A stretch of 64,000 nucleotides of DNA from Leeuwenhoekiella sp. (GCA_002708845.1 PAPI01000018.1:1-64000), one strand, 5' to 3'; counted from the first letter of the stretch, positions 1 through 9,167 are shown. Notes: generated from the letters alone by a model not told the origin. Numbers and translations: made by a program.

Positions 1-263
1 ACGCGCCCCAAAAGAAACAACCCCAAGAAACTGGATATCTATTTAAGAATTACAGTCAATAAAAAGCGCTCTGAAATGAGTATAAAGCGTGATATTGATA
101 TAAAAGACTGGGATATACTCCGCGTTAGGCTAAAGAAACTTCAGTCCAACTTATCACACTCAACTCCTATATGAATGATGTGAAAGCTGAAGTTTTAAAT
201 GCACATAAAGAGCCGCATGCAGAACGAAAAGTAAATACGGCAAAAGCGATCAAATTAAAATAA
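1..263 (+). pseudogene. Remnant of tyrosine recombinase N-terminal (Arm-type DNA-binding) region
   Basis: Frame 1 from the window edge to about position 158 encodes IYLRITVNKKRSEMS, which resembles the Arm DNA-binding domain at the N-terminus of Bacteroidota phage-type and conjugative-element integrases. Frame 3 from about 159 to the TAA at 261-263 continues the same kind of sequence (LNSYMNDVKAEVLNAHKE, ending TAKAIKLK). Joining the two needs a frameshift near 159. No core-binding or catalytic (R..HxxR..Y) region follows, since the aminotransferase gene on the other strand ends at 320. The piece is therefore a truncated, frameshifted integrase start. It may mark the edge of an old mobile element. 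The 5' end lies outside the window. The family assignment is by motif resemblance only. Confidence 0.6.
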
Positions 264-319
264 TCAGGTAGCCCCATTTCAGAAGTGATGAAAGATATTC
301 GGCCAGTTATGGTTATATT

Positions 320-1801
320 TTATAAAAAATTATAAATAGCCTTCATGTTTTCTTTTAATCTCGAATCACCTTGTTTGGGACTATCAAATTCGTTAGAAGC
401 CGGATTATAGCTGTATTCTGAAGCCCACTCCTTTTGGTTTTCGACAATCTCTTTAATTGCTTGAGTAATAAAAATTACTTCAGCATCGGTCATAACGGGA
501 TGCAGGGAAACACGCACCCATCCCGGCTTATCGGTTAACTGCTTATTTTCGATAGCTTCCATCAAGTCTTTTGATTTATCGGCTTTAACTTTGAATAGGT
601 AATGTGCAAAACTACTTGCACAAGACCAGCCGCCTCGGGTTTGAATACCAAAGCGGTCGTTAAGCAGGCGCACCACCAGGTTGTAGTGCATACCACTTAT
701 ATTAAATGAAACACACCCGATTCGATCCTCATTGCGATTACCCAGCAATTCAACCTCGCGTAAATCTGAAATCTGATCGTAAAATAACTCAAGTAATTCG
801 TGCTCACGTTGCTTCATTTTTACCGGGTTCATTTGCTCCTTCAGCTTTAGACATAATGCCGTACGAATTACCTGTAAAATTCCGGGAGTACCTCCATCTT
901 CACGAGTCTCTAAATCGGTGTGATAACCATATTCACCCCAGGGATTTGTCCATTTTACATTGCCTCCACCTGGATTATCAGGGATGGTATTTTTATGTAG
1001 TTTTTTGTCATAAACTAAAACCCCACACGTACCGGGACCTCCTAAAAATTTATGTGGAGAAAAGAAAATCGCATCCAGTTTTTGAGCCGGATGCTTAGGG
1101 TGCATATCGATTGTTTCATAAGGAGCTGAAGCTGCAAAATCAACAAAGCAAAGTCCGTCGTAGGCGTGCATCAACGCTGCCAGTTCGTAGAAAGGAGCTA
1201 TCGCCCCGGTTACATTTGAACAGGCGGTAAAAGAACCTATTTTTACCTTTCGGTCTGCATATTTTTTAAGTTGAGTTTCTAAGGTTTTCGCACAAATCTG
1301 TAACTGATCATTGGGTTCTAAGAGAACAACGTCCACATCCAGCGCCATCCAAGGTACCTGATTGGAGTGATGTTCCATATGACTGATAAAAACCACAGGG
1401 CGGTCTTCAGAAGCTGAAGTAGAATCTTTAGGTTTTAGCGCCATTATACGGTGTAGCTTAGCCAGAGCGCCCGTCATACCCGTACCGGTGGTAATCAAGA
1501 CATCATCGCTACCTGCGTTGACGTGCTTTTTGATTATCGTTCGTGCCTCGTGATACGCATAGGTAGCTGCTTTGCCGCTTTCGCTTGAAAATGAGTGGGT
1601 ATTCGCCATTAAGGGTCCTATCTGCTTACAAATTATATCTTCAATAGGTTGATATAGCCTACCACTGGCAATCCAATCTGCATACAGCTGATTCTGAATC
1701 CCATAAATGGATTCAAACTGATGATTTGTCCCGATAGTATTTTTTCGAAATTGGTCAAAATAGTTTTCCAAACTGATTGAGGTTTCTTCGTGTAAGTACA
1801 T
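320..1801 (-). CDS. Class-V aminotransferase-fold PLP enzyme (cysteine desulfurase-like), locus 1
   Basis: 493-residue cytosolic protein with no signal peptide. It has the fold-type I class V (NifS/SufS superfamily) pattern: a glycine/threonine cofactor loop near residues 104-111 (TTGTGMTG), HMEHHSN at 141-147, DFAASAPYE near 221-229, and the probable PLP lysine K251 in FFSPHKFLGGPG. Near the C-terminus TRGGWSCASS puts a cysteine (about C394) where SufS/CsdA-type desulfurases carry their catalytic Cys in an R-x-G-x-x-C-A context. A cysteine-processing role is thus plausible but unproven. It is the last gene of locus 1, 203 nt beyond the M16 gene and beyond a terminator, so it may have its own promoter. 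A close paralogue, about three-quarters identical by eye, lies in opposite orientation at 51302-52786. Confidence 0.9.
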   Translation of the reverse strand: MYLHEETSISLENYFDQFRKNTIGTNHQFESIYGIQNQLYADWIASGRLYQPIEDIICKQIGPLMANTHSFSSESGKAATYAYHEARTIIKKHVNAGSDDVLITTGTGMTGALAKLHRIMALKPKDSTSASEDRPVVFISHMEHHSNQVPWMALDVDVVLLEPNDQLQICAKTLETQLKKYADRKVKIGSFTACSNVTGAIAPFYELAALMHAYDGLCFVDFAASAPYETIDMHPKHPAQKLDAIFFSPHKFLGGPGTCGVLVYDKKLHKNTIPDNPGGGNVKWTNPWGEYGYHTDLETREDGGTPGILQVIRTALCLKLKEQMNPVKMKQREHELLELFYDQISDLREVELLGNRNEDRIGCVSFNISGMHYNLVVRLLNDRFGIQTRGGWSCASSFAHYLFKVKADKSKDLMEAIENKQLTDKPGWVRVSLHPVMTDAEVIFITQAIKEIVENQKEWASEYSYNPASNEFDSPKQGDSRLKENMKAIYNFL

Positions 1802-1858
1802 ACGTGATATTTTAAATAGAACCTTTGATCCTAAAAATGCAGCTGTATTGAGTTGATT

Positions 1859-1893
1859 AAAAAAAGAGAGCCCAAATCTGATGATTCAAGCTC
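1859..1893 (-). terminator. Rho-independent terminator after the locus 1 M16 gene
   Basis: On the minus strand an 11-bp stem (1868-1878 with 1883-1893, several G-U pairs, 4-nt loop) is followed by seven Ts (As at 1859-1865 on the plus strand). A homologous hairpin with altered but still pairing bases lies at 20626-20651, which supports selection on the stem. Confidence 0.65.
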
Positions 1894-1953
1894 ACTTCAA
1901 ATTAAAGTCAACATACATTAAAAGTCTTTATTTAAAGGCTAATTCAAATAAAT
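1866..1953. repeat. 88-bp intergenic repeat, copy A (paired with 20624-20711)
   Basis: Noncoding DNA between the M16 stop and the PLP-enzyme start is repeated in direct orientation at 20624-20711 with scattered substitutions. Shared blocks include AAGGCTAATTCAAATAAAT and the terminator hairpin. A trace of the same sequence (TTTGAATTAGCCTT, opposite strand) occurs near 51168-51186 downstream of the locus 3 M16 remnant. It marks homologous 3' ends of the three loci. Confidence 0.75.
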
Positions 1954-2004
1954 AAACCTATTCAAATGCTGCTTTTACGAGAATGAATGGGGTTATAATT
2001 GTTT

Positions 2005-4800
2005 TTATTTTGAGGGCATTAACACGCCTTCTATAATAGCCGCATTGGAATTGATTAAGGCTGCTGTTGCTTTAAGGTTTGCCACGGTGATGGTTTCAAT
2101 TAAAGCTATACTATCTGCCTCGTCAGAAACCGGCGTTCCTTTTTGAAGGTTGTTGGCGATATTTCTTAACCAAAAGCCGTTTTGGCGTTGGTTTTCGGAA
2201 ACACCCTTCTTGTAATTGCTTTTTATTTCAGTCAATTCCTCTGCATCGATACTAGTTTCCATCTTTTTTAATTCGGCATAAACAATCTTTAACAAGTCGT
2301 CTGCTTTATCAGGATTACAGTTGAAGCTTACGCTTAAATTATAGTTTCCTACAGGTTCCCAGCTTACAGAACCGCCTACTCGAACACCGTAAGACCCCCC
2401 TTCTTCCTCTCGTATACGCTCCATATAACGTTTATCAAGAAGTTGAGATAATACATAAAGCTCCAGGTTATTTTTCTTAGAATACTCCATATCGCCGTTA
2501 AAACTAACGTTGATGGTTGTCTGAGGAGTTTCCATCTCTTTGGTCAAATGAACCGGGGTTTTGCCTTGTGCAGGACGCATATGATGGTCAACAGCTTCTT
2601 CTGTTTTTGACGTGGATGGGATGCTTCCTAAATATTTTGTAGCAAGATCAAGTAATTCTTTCTCTTCGAAATCCCCTACAAAAACAAAGGTAAAATCGTT
2701 AGCATTAGAGATTCGCTCCCGGTACACTTTAGCAGCTCCCGCTAAGCTTACATCATCTATGAGCTTCTGATCAAAAAGAACGGATCGCTTGCTGTGACCG
2801 GTAGATGCAAGTGTAAGCGAGTCTTGAAAAGCACTGGTTACCCGTTTTTCTTTAGCAATTAAATTAGTCGCCAGATTTTGTTTTATAATTTCAAAAGCCT
2901 GCTCATCAAAACGAGGAGCAGTAAATTGAAGGTAAATTTGCTTAAACAAAGTTTCCAGATCTTTGGTTTTACTACTTCCATTAAGACTCTCGCTATAAGC
3001 ATTTATAGAAGCACCCAGAGAAGTCTCTGTCCCGGCAAGCAATTTTTGAAGCTCAATTTTATTTAAATCCCCAAGCCCTGATTGACCTACCAGATAAGAG
3101 GCGACAAACGTATTTGGTAATTCTTCTACGGAAAGTAGCGAACTACCCCCAGGACTGAAAGCCGTCATAAATACCTGCTCTTTATCAAAATCTGTGGGGT
3201 AAAGTGCTAGTTTTAATCCGTTTGCTAATGTGTATAATTTAGCGTCTATACCTTCGATAGCTTCCGTTTTTGTTACCGGGCTGCCTTCAAGAGCTGTATT
3301 GATAAGTTTTTTATCTGAGGTGGTTTCTTCAAAAGGAGTGAGTTTTTTTGCTTCAACCTGGTCAAGAGCGGTTTCAATTGCTTCCTGATCCGGATAGATA
3401 TTTGTATCAGAACCCACAATACTTACCCCTCTGCCCTTATCTCCTTTAAAACGCTTTAGGTATTCCAGTATAGATTCATTGGTCACCTTATCTAAAAGAC
3501 TTAATTGATAATCTAATTTCCAGGCATAATCAGTTACCGTCTCCTTATCAAAGAAATCCTGATAAATCTCACCTGCATAACTGTCATTGCTGCGTTTAGC
3601 TATGTTTGCTTTTGAAGACTCCAAACTGGTTTTAAAAGCTGCTTTAGCTCTGGCTAATTCGCCCGGTGTTGCACCAAATTCTGCAAAGCGGCTGTACTCT
3701 GTCACTATATATTCAAGTCCGCTAAGCAAACTGTCCTTTTTAGGAGTTGCATACAGGCTAAGTATTTCTACGGGACGCACAAACTCCTGAACTCCAAAAC
3801 TTACTCCCAACACCGGACAATTCTCTTCTAAAATCAATTCAGAAAAACGATTGTTTAAAATATAGGAAGCAAAGCCCCCCGTAATACCTTCTTTAATTTC
3901 CTCAACCACACTTAAATCTAAAGGGGTGCGCTTGACAAAATATTGAAAGGAAGGTTCTCCCAATTCTTTGTCTGTAGAATTGATGTATACAAAATCTGCG
4001 GTGATGGGCACATCAAAAACAGGGCGCTCCGGTAAATCTTTCTTTAATGGAATAGATGAAAACACCTTCTTGATTTTAGCCTCAAGTTCCTTTACATCAA
4101 CATCGCCAACAACCACTACGGCTTGCTGATCTGGGCGGTACCAGCGCTTGTAATAGTCACGAAGTTCGTTGTATTCAAAATTATTCACTATATCCATCAG
4201 ACCAATGGGCATTCTCTTACTATACTTAGAATCTTTTAAATACCCATCGAGCCAGACTTTAGAATTAGCTCGAAAACCTGCTGTATTACGCGACCGCCAT
4301 TCTTCGTTAATCACACCGCGCTCATTATCGATTTCCGCATCGGTTAACGATAAATAACCCGACCAGTCGTGTAGTACTAATAAAACCGAATCCAGTAATC
4401 TTTCATTCGTAACCGGCACCTGATTGATGTTATAAACCGTCTCATCAAAGCTGGTAAACGCATTGATTTCAGAACCGAATTTCATCCCGTTTTTCTCCAG
4501 ATATTCCAGCATTTCTTTGTCTTTGAAATTCTGCGTACCGTTAAAGGCCATATGTTCTAAGAAATGCGCAAGACCTTGCTGGGTGTCGTTTTCTAAAACA
4601 GAACCTACATTTTGTGCAAAATAAAATGAGGCCCGATCTTTAGGCTCCTCGTTATGAAACACATAATAATGCATCCCATTTTCAAGAACCCCGCTTGCCA
4701 AATTTTCTGGTCTTACGGGAGTATCAGATACGTTTTGTGCACTTAGAGATGTGCTTAGAATTATAAAGAAGAGTAATAATCTGGTTGTTATTATAGTCAT
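2005..4800 (-). CDS. M16 family zinc metallopeptidase (pitrilysin/insulinase type), locus 1
   Basis: 931-residue exported protein with an N-terminal signal peptide (hydrophobic stretch about residues 8-21, ending SLSAQ). The inverted zinc motif HFLEH is at residues 79-83 and the third ligand, E160 in DNERG, lies 77 residues later, so the peptidase half looks active. The C-terminal half carries a second, non-catalytic M16 repeat with REEEGGSYGVR, typical of two-domain Bacteroidota M16 proteins. M16 enzymes degrade peptides small enough to enter a closed chamber, which suits digestion of imported peptides in the periplasm. The gene lies 313 nt downstream of dsbD in the same direction and ends at a T-tailed hairpin. 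Its counterpart in locus 3 is at 47937-50729; locus 2 has lost it. Confidence 0.93.
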   Translation of the reverse strand: MTIITTRLLLFFIILSTSLSAQNVSDTPVRPENLASGVLENGMHYYVFHNEEPKDRASFYFAQNVGSVLENDTQQGLAHFLEHMAFNGTQNFKDKEMLEYLEKNGMKFGSEINAFTSFDETVYNINQVPVTNERLLDSVLLVLHDWSGYLSLTDAEIDNERGVINEEWRSRNTAGFRANSKVWLDGYLKDSKYSKRMPIGLMDIVNNFEYNELRDYYKRWYRPDQQAVVVVGDVDVKELEAKIKKVFSSIPLKKDLPERPVFDVPITADFVYINSTDKELGEPSFQYFVKRTPLDLSVVEEIKEGITGGFASYILNNRFSELILEENCPVLGVSFGVQEFVRPVEILSLYATPKKDSLLSGLEYIVTEYSRFAEFGATPGELARAKAAFKTSLESSKANIAKRSNDSYAGEIYQDFFDKETVTDYAWKLDYQLSLLDKVTNESILEYLKRFKGDKGRGVSIVGSDTNIYPDQEAIETALDQVEAKKLTPFEETTSDKKLINTALEGSPVTKTEAIEGIDAKLYTLANGLKLALYPTDFDKEQVFMTAFSPGGSSLLSVEELPNTFVASYLVGQSGLGDLNKIELQKLLAGTETSLGASINAYSESLNGSSKTKDLETLFKQIYLQFTAPRFDEQAFEIIKQNLATNLIAKEKRVTSAFQDSLTLASTGHSKRSVLFDQKLIDDVSLAGAAKVYRERISNANDFTFVFVGDFEEKELLDLATKYLGSIPSTSKTEEAVDHHMRPAQGKTPVHLTKEMETPQTTINVSFNGDMEYSKKNNLELYVLSQLLDKRYMERIREEEGGSYGVRVGGSVSWEPVGNYNLSVSFNCNPDKADDLLKIVYAELKKMETSIDAEELTEIKSNYKKGVSENQRQNGFWLRNIANNLQKGTPVSDEADSIALIETITVANLKATAALINSNAAIIEGVLMPSK

Positions 4801-5113
4801 TGTTTTTTGATCTTAAGTAATTATAAAAGAGATATTTTAAAGTTCATGTAGCATTACAAAAATGGTAAAGAACTTGATTCAAGACATTTAGATAAAAAAA
4901 AGCTAATGCTTATCAAATTAGTGTAAAGCCTTTTAGTTTTATAAACAGTATTCATATAAAAGACGATTCTCGAAAGCAAAACCCTTAATGAGCTGGCGAT
5001 TTATTTTATTTGCTATTGAAAAGGACTTTTCTTAAGCCCTGGAACGGAATTTTATTAATTAATTGAGGCTATTGTACTGCCTGTTTTCTCCTCTGGAGCG
5101 TGCTTCTCAAAAT
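4801..5113. other. Intergenic gap between dsbD and the M16 gene of locus 1
   Basis: 313 nt of AT-rich sequence without a convincing ORF, terminator or consensus promoter. The part next to the DsbD stop (about 5070-5113) resembles the sequence after the locus 2 DsbD stop (about 20718-20756), so it is the conserved DsbD 3' flank. Confidence 0.5.
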
Positions 5114-7120
5114 TTAATTCCTGTAATTTTCAATTCCTTCCTTTAGCCAGTTTAAATAGGAGTCGATATCAGGATCATAAGCTGTAGGCTCATTGAGGTT
5201 TTCTCCATTGTTATCGATCAGCACATAATACGGCTGAGCATTTGCCTTATAATGTTTGATTTGAAAATCACTCCATTTGTTTCCTATAGTCTTAATCTTC
5301 TTACCGGTGGTTTCAGAAATATACTGTTCACTTTCGGGCAGGTCTTTTTTGTCGTCTACATAAAGTGAAATCAGCACCAGGTCATCTCTGAGCACTTGCT
5401 GAACCTGAGGCTCAGGCCAAACCCGTTCTTCCATCTTGCGGCAGTTTACACAGGCATAGCCCGTGAAATCGAGCATTACCGGCTTGTTTACCTTTTTTGC
5501 ATAGGCCATTCCGGCTTCATAATCTTTAAATGTTATCAGATCTAAAGGTCCCAATTCTGCATCAGGAGGAAGCTCAATTGAAGTACCTGTAACGCCTTTG
5601 CTATTGCCTACCCCATATGGAGATTCACTATACTGCGATGGTGGCGGAAAACCACTGATCCATTGCAAGGGTGCTCCCCAAAGACCCGGAATCATATACA
5701 CTACAAAGGCCAAAACAAATAATCCCAAACCGAGTCTTCCCACAGATATATGCGGTAAAGGACTATCGTGTGGCAGCGTGATTTTTCCGAAGAGATAAAG
5801 GGCCAGACCTCCAAAAATGGCGATCCAGATCGCCAAAAACGTCTCGCGTTCCAATAGATGTAATTGCAAAACTAAATCGGCATTACTTAAAAATTTAAAG
5901 GCAAATGCTAATTCCAGAAATCCTAAAACCACCTTTACTGTATTGAGCCAGCCGCCCGATTTAGGCAAAGAATTTAACCAACCCGGAAAGGCGGCAAACA
6001 AAGCAAATGGCAATGCAATCGCCAGAGAAAAGCCCAGCATACCCATAATAGGCCCGATGTGACCTCCTCCTGAGGCAGCCTGTACCAACAAAGTACCTAC
6101 AATAGGTCCTGTACATGAAAAAGAGACAATCGCCAGAGCTAGTGCCATAAAAAAGATACCTATAAACCCTCCTTTATCAGCTTGAGAATCTACTTTGTTA
6201 GCCCATTTATTGGGCAACATAATTTCAAATGCACCCATAAATGATGCGGCGAAAACGATCAACAGTATAAAGAAAACCAGATTGAACCATACATTGGTAG
6301 ACAAGGCATTTAAAGCATCTGCTCCAAAAACAACACTTACCAAAACCCCTAACAATACATAAATTACAATGATGGAGATTCCATAAATTATTGCGTTTTT
6401 TATACCTGCTATACGTGTTTTGCTTTGTTTGGTAAAAAAACTTACCGTCATAGGTATCATCGGGAATACACAGGGCGTTAAAAGAGCCGCGAATCCTGAA
6501 AAAAAGGCAATAATGAATATAGACCAAAGCCCCAGGTTGCTATCATTATCCGCTTTTTCTGTTGAGTTTTCTGGTACAATTTTTTGCGAACTCGTATCTG
6601 ATTTAGTGACTGTATCTGCAATTTCAAAGGTCAAATTCACTTCAGTCGGAGGCAGGTATTGATCAGTATCGCTTACTCCAAACTCTAAAAAAGCATCAAT
6701 ACGATCAATAGATTCTTTGATAGTGATTGTTTGGAGAAACTCAGTTTGCCCCTTAAAAACAGGGATATCCATGTCAAAGACCGGGTCATTAATAAGCTTT
6801 CCTTTCTCTTCTTTGGTATTGCCTACGATGGTAAATTTTCCGTTACTATCATCATATATAAAAGTTGTTGGTCTGGGACCTCCTTCAGGTACATTCTGAG
6901 AATAGAGGTGCCATCCTTCATCGATTGTAGCTTTGGTTATCAGCTCATAATCGGTTTCTGAAATTTTTTCTACCGATGTCTCCCATTTTACGTGATTTAC
7001 CACTTGGGCCTGAGCCGATATAGTCGCGGCTAGAACTGCTAATACTAAAAACAATTTCTTCAATGTAACCTGATTTATTTTAGCGTAAATACTAAATCTA
7101 CTTCCGTTGGTGGAAGGCAC
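5114..7120 (-). CDS. dsbD: DsbD-type thiol:disulfide interchange protein with degenerate N-terminal redox domain, locus 1
   Basis: DsbD passes electrons from cytosolic thioredoxin across the inner membrane to periplasmic thiol proteins. From M at 7120: signal-type segment (20-37), DsbD-alpha-like domain (about 40-170), eight-helix membrane domain with the redox cysteines C217 (LTPCVFP) and C336 (SFSCTGP), and a C-terminal thioredoxin domain with CVNC (C557/C560). The N-terminal domain has lost both redox cysteines: where the paralogues have C-x4-C before LPP, this one has S150 and Y155. The Met start lies inside the upstream gene. A TTG at 7063-7061, 11 nt after that gene's stop, gives LKKLFLVL, a better signal-peptide start, with AGG upstream. 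The membrane and thioredoxin parts are nearly identical to the copy at 20757-22727. Confidence 0.92.
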   Translation of the reverse strand: MPSTNGSRFSIYAKINQVTLKKLFLVLAVLAATISAQAQVVNHVKWETSVEKISETDYELITKATIDEGWHLYSQNVPEGGPRPTTFIYDDSNGKFTIVGNTKEEKGKLINDPVFDMDIPVFKGQTEFLQTITIKESIDRIDAFLEFGVSDTDQYLPPTEVNLTFEIADTVTKSDTSSQKIVPENSTEKADNDSNLGLWSIFIIAFFSGFAALLTPCVFPMIPMTVSFFTKQSKTRIAGIKNAIIYGISIIVIYVLLGVLVSVVFGADALNALSTNVWFNLVFFILLIVFAASFMGAFEIMLPNKWANKVDSQADKGGFIGIFFMALALAIVSFSCTGPIVGTLLVQAASGGGHIGPIMGMLGFSLAIALPFALFAAFPGWLNSLPKSGGWLNTVKVVLGFLELAFAFKFLSNADLVLQLHLLERETFLAIWIAIFGGLALYLFGKITLPHDSPLPHISVGRLGLGLFVLAFVVYMIPGLWGAPLQWISGFPPPSQYSESPYGVGNSKGVTGTSIELPPDAELGPLDLITFKDYEAGMAYAKKVNKPVMLDFTGYACVNCRKMEERVWPEPQVQQVLRDDLVLISLYVDDKKDLPESEQYISETTGKKIKTIGNKWSDFQIKHYKANAQPYYVLIDNNGENLNEPTAYDPDIDSYLNWLKEGIENYRN

Positions 7121-7527
7121 CTGGTGTCATCACAGACCATGAACTCAACCTTTCCCTTAATGGATAAAGGAATTTCATTTTTTAATCTGACGGTTTGTCT
7201 AAAGGTGGCCTTATTTTCAAAATATTTAATCTGCATTTCAAAAACGGGATCATTGACCGTTAGACCTTTATCTTCTGATGTGTTCCCTTTCTTGAGAAAA
7301 CTGCCGTTGTTTATAAAGGTAAATACGGTTGGCACGGGACCATCTTCAGGAACATTCTGGGAATAGAGGTGCCAGTGAGGCTCTATAGTGGCTGTTGCTA
7401 CTAAGACATACTCCTTATTCGAGACTTTTTCAACGGAGGTTGACCACTTAACGGGTTCTAAAATTTGAGACTGTCCAACCCCAAAGAGAAATAAGGCGAG
7501 GCATAAAATCGTATATTTCATAATCAA
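7075..7527 (-). CDS. Stand-alone DsbD-alpha-like periplasmic redox domain protein, locus 1
   Basis: 150-residue exported protein with signal peptide (cleavage near GVGQSQ). It corresponds to only the N-terminal immunoglobulin-like domain of DsbD: W-x-T/S-S-V-E-K start, HWHLYSQNVPEDGP, NDPVFEMQIKYF, then the intact redox pair C132/C137 in VCDDTRCLPP. In classical DsbD this domain receives electrons from the C-terminal thioredoxin domain and reduces partner proteins. Its gene lies immediately upstream of, or overlapping, the dsbD gene whose own alpha domain lacks both cysteines. The free domain may therefore replace the dead fused one in trans (inference). Confidence 0.85.
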   Translation of the reverse strand: MIMKYTILCLALFLFGVGQSQILEPVKWSTSVEKVSNKEYVLVATATIEPHWHLYSQNVPEDGPVPTVFTFINNGSFLKKGNTSEDKGLTVNDPVFEMQIKYFENKATFRQTVRLKNEIPLSIKGKVEFMVCDDTRCLPPTEVDLVFTLK

Positions 7528-7621
7528 TTATTAATTAAGTATGAGTCCATTCAATGGAATCGAGTAAATGAATCCTCTATTGATAAATGGCCCATTATTA
7601 TTATTATTTCATTTGTTTGTT

Positions 7622-9052
7622 TTAGGGTGTTTCTGTTTCTGCAGCTTCCTTAGCCATAGCAATCATTGCTGAAATTTCAGCTACTGCCGCATTTTCACCA
7701 CCGGAGAATCCCGCAATGCGAAAACGGATTTGGCCGTTTGGATCTATAATTACCTTAGTAGGTATGGCATTAACTTCAAAAGCTGCTGCCATTGGATTAA
7801 GCTTAGTTTCCTTATTTTGATAATCCATATACAACGGAAAGTCATAATCATTTTCGTCTAAATACTCTTGTGCTGCGGCCAAAGGAGCCTCATCCCTTTC
7901 AAAGGTGTGTACAAACAAAAACTGGACATCAGGATCTTTCTCATATTTTTTAAGAGCCTTTTTCATGGAAGGAAAGGATTTTTTGCAAGGACCGCACCAG
8001 GTTGCCCAAAAGTCTATTATCAATACCTTGCCCATCAAATCCTCTGAAGTTACGGTATTTCCTTCACTGTCTGTCACCTTATAGGAGGGCGCTTTAGTAT
8101 CTATAAATATTTTATCGAGATGCGTTTTAATGCTATCAATCATTTTCGCTTCAATAGCTCCTAGAAATTTTTCGTAACCATTTTCATTCACCTTCTCATA
8201 GGACTTTTTGAGATACTCCATCACCAGATCATCAGACTGGCCTTTTTTTACTGTGCTGGTTAAAATTGGTAATGCCTTATCATAATTACCGTTGTCTGCC
8301 TGTATTATGGCGTAACTGTTCAAAAAATTGTCACTTCTTCTTTCGTTCAAATCGTAAGCTCTTTGAATGATCTCTAAAGCAGCAGCGTTGTCTCCGGCTT
8401 CCCGTTTATTCCAAGCACGTTTCAATTGTAAACCAACAACTGTGCTTTTTATTTGTTTGGCACGCCTAATTTGGTCTGTAGCTTCTGTGATTTCATTCTT
8501 TAAAAACTCTTCTGAATCTTCACCGTTTTTTTTCATTACTTCTGCCACATAGCCTGTAGCTAAAAAGCGAAACATATCATCACTCTGAAAATTAGCATAC
8601 CATTTTTTAGATTTTTCAAGATTTCCTGCTTGTGCATAGGAGGTGACAACGTCATAATAATACATCGCCATATCACTCTTTTTATTGGGAAAACGCTTTA
8701 TCATTTTTACTAGAAGTGCTTCCTTAGCTTTAGGATTTTTTTCCCCAACCAGAGTATTCCCGGCACGAACGAATGAAAACCTTCCTTTAGGATATTTAGT
8801 AATAGCTTCTTCTACCAGAGCTTCTGCTTTAGCCCTTTGGTTTTTTCGGTCATAATATTGAACAGCCAGTAAGTAGCCTTCTTCATCATTACTTTTTAAC
8901 ATTTTGCTGATTTCTTTTTCAGCAGCAATGGAATCTTTTGTATTTAATAAAGCCTGCAGTCGTGGATTGCCACCATAATTTTGGGCAAACCCTTTATAGC
9001 AATACAGTAGCAGAAGGCATATTAAAACAGTATATTTTATAAATTTTTTCAT
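7622..9052 (-). CDS. TlpA-like thioredoxin with N-terminal TPR-like helical region, locus 1
   Basis: 476-residue exported protein (signal peptide about residues 1-23, ending GFAQ). Residues about 30-300 are helical repeats resembling TPR. Residues about 320-465 are a TlpA/ResA-like thioredoxin domain with the active site WCGPC (C353/C356) and the cis-proline region AIPTK. Such proteins reduce disulfides in the periplasm using electrons from DsbD-type transporters. It sits 94 nt before the DsbD-alpha/DsbD pair. A homologue of similar length and with the same cysteine positions is at 23899-25314 in locus 2. Confidence 0.9.
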   Translation of the reverse strand: MKKFIKYTVLICLLLLYCYKGFAQNYGGNPRLQALLNTKDSIAAEKEISKMLKSNDEEGYLLAVQYYDRKNQRAKAEALVEEAITKYPKGRFSFVRAGNTLVGEKNPKAKEALLVKMIKRFPNKKSDMAMYYYDVVTSYAQAGNLEKSKKWYANFQSDDMFRFLATGYVAEVMKKNGEDSEEFLKNEITEATDQIRRAKQIKSTVVGLQLKRAWNKREAGDNAAALEIIQRAYDLNERRSDNFLNSYAIIQADNGNYDKALPILTSTVKKGQSDDLVMEYLKKSYEKVNENGYEKFLGAIEAKMIDSIKTHLDKIFIDTKAPSYKVTDSEGNTVTSEDLMGKVLIIDFWATWCGPCKKSFPSMKKALKKYEKDPDVQFLFVHTFERDEAPLAAAQEYLDENDYDFPLYMDYQNKETKLNPMAAAFEVNAIPTKVIIDPNGQIRFRIAGFSGGENAAVAEISAMIAMAKEAAETETP

Positions 9053-9114
9053 AGTATAAATTTTTTACTTGGAATAGTCGATTCAACCAGGTGTTAGAAC
9101 CTGACTCAATAAGG

Positions 9115-9147
9115 TATTGTGGGGTTTAATATTTAAACCCCACAATA
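9115..9147. repeat. Perfect 15-bp inverted repeat with 3-nt loop
   Basis: TATTGTGGGGTTTAA is followed by TAT and its exact reverse complement, between two TlpA-type genes. Neither strand has a T-run after the stem, so it is not a classical intrinsic terminator. A processing site, stabilising 3' hairpin or attenuator between the two genes are the alternatives. Confidence 0.7.
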
Positions 9148-9167
9148 TGTATTTGAAATAATTAATA

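Noticed and set aside
706-1098. Plus-strand 130-codon frame inside the PLP-enzyme gene
   Set aside because: It lies fully antisense to a well-conserved coding sequence, shows no family features, and comparable shadow frames occur opposite most long genes here.
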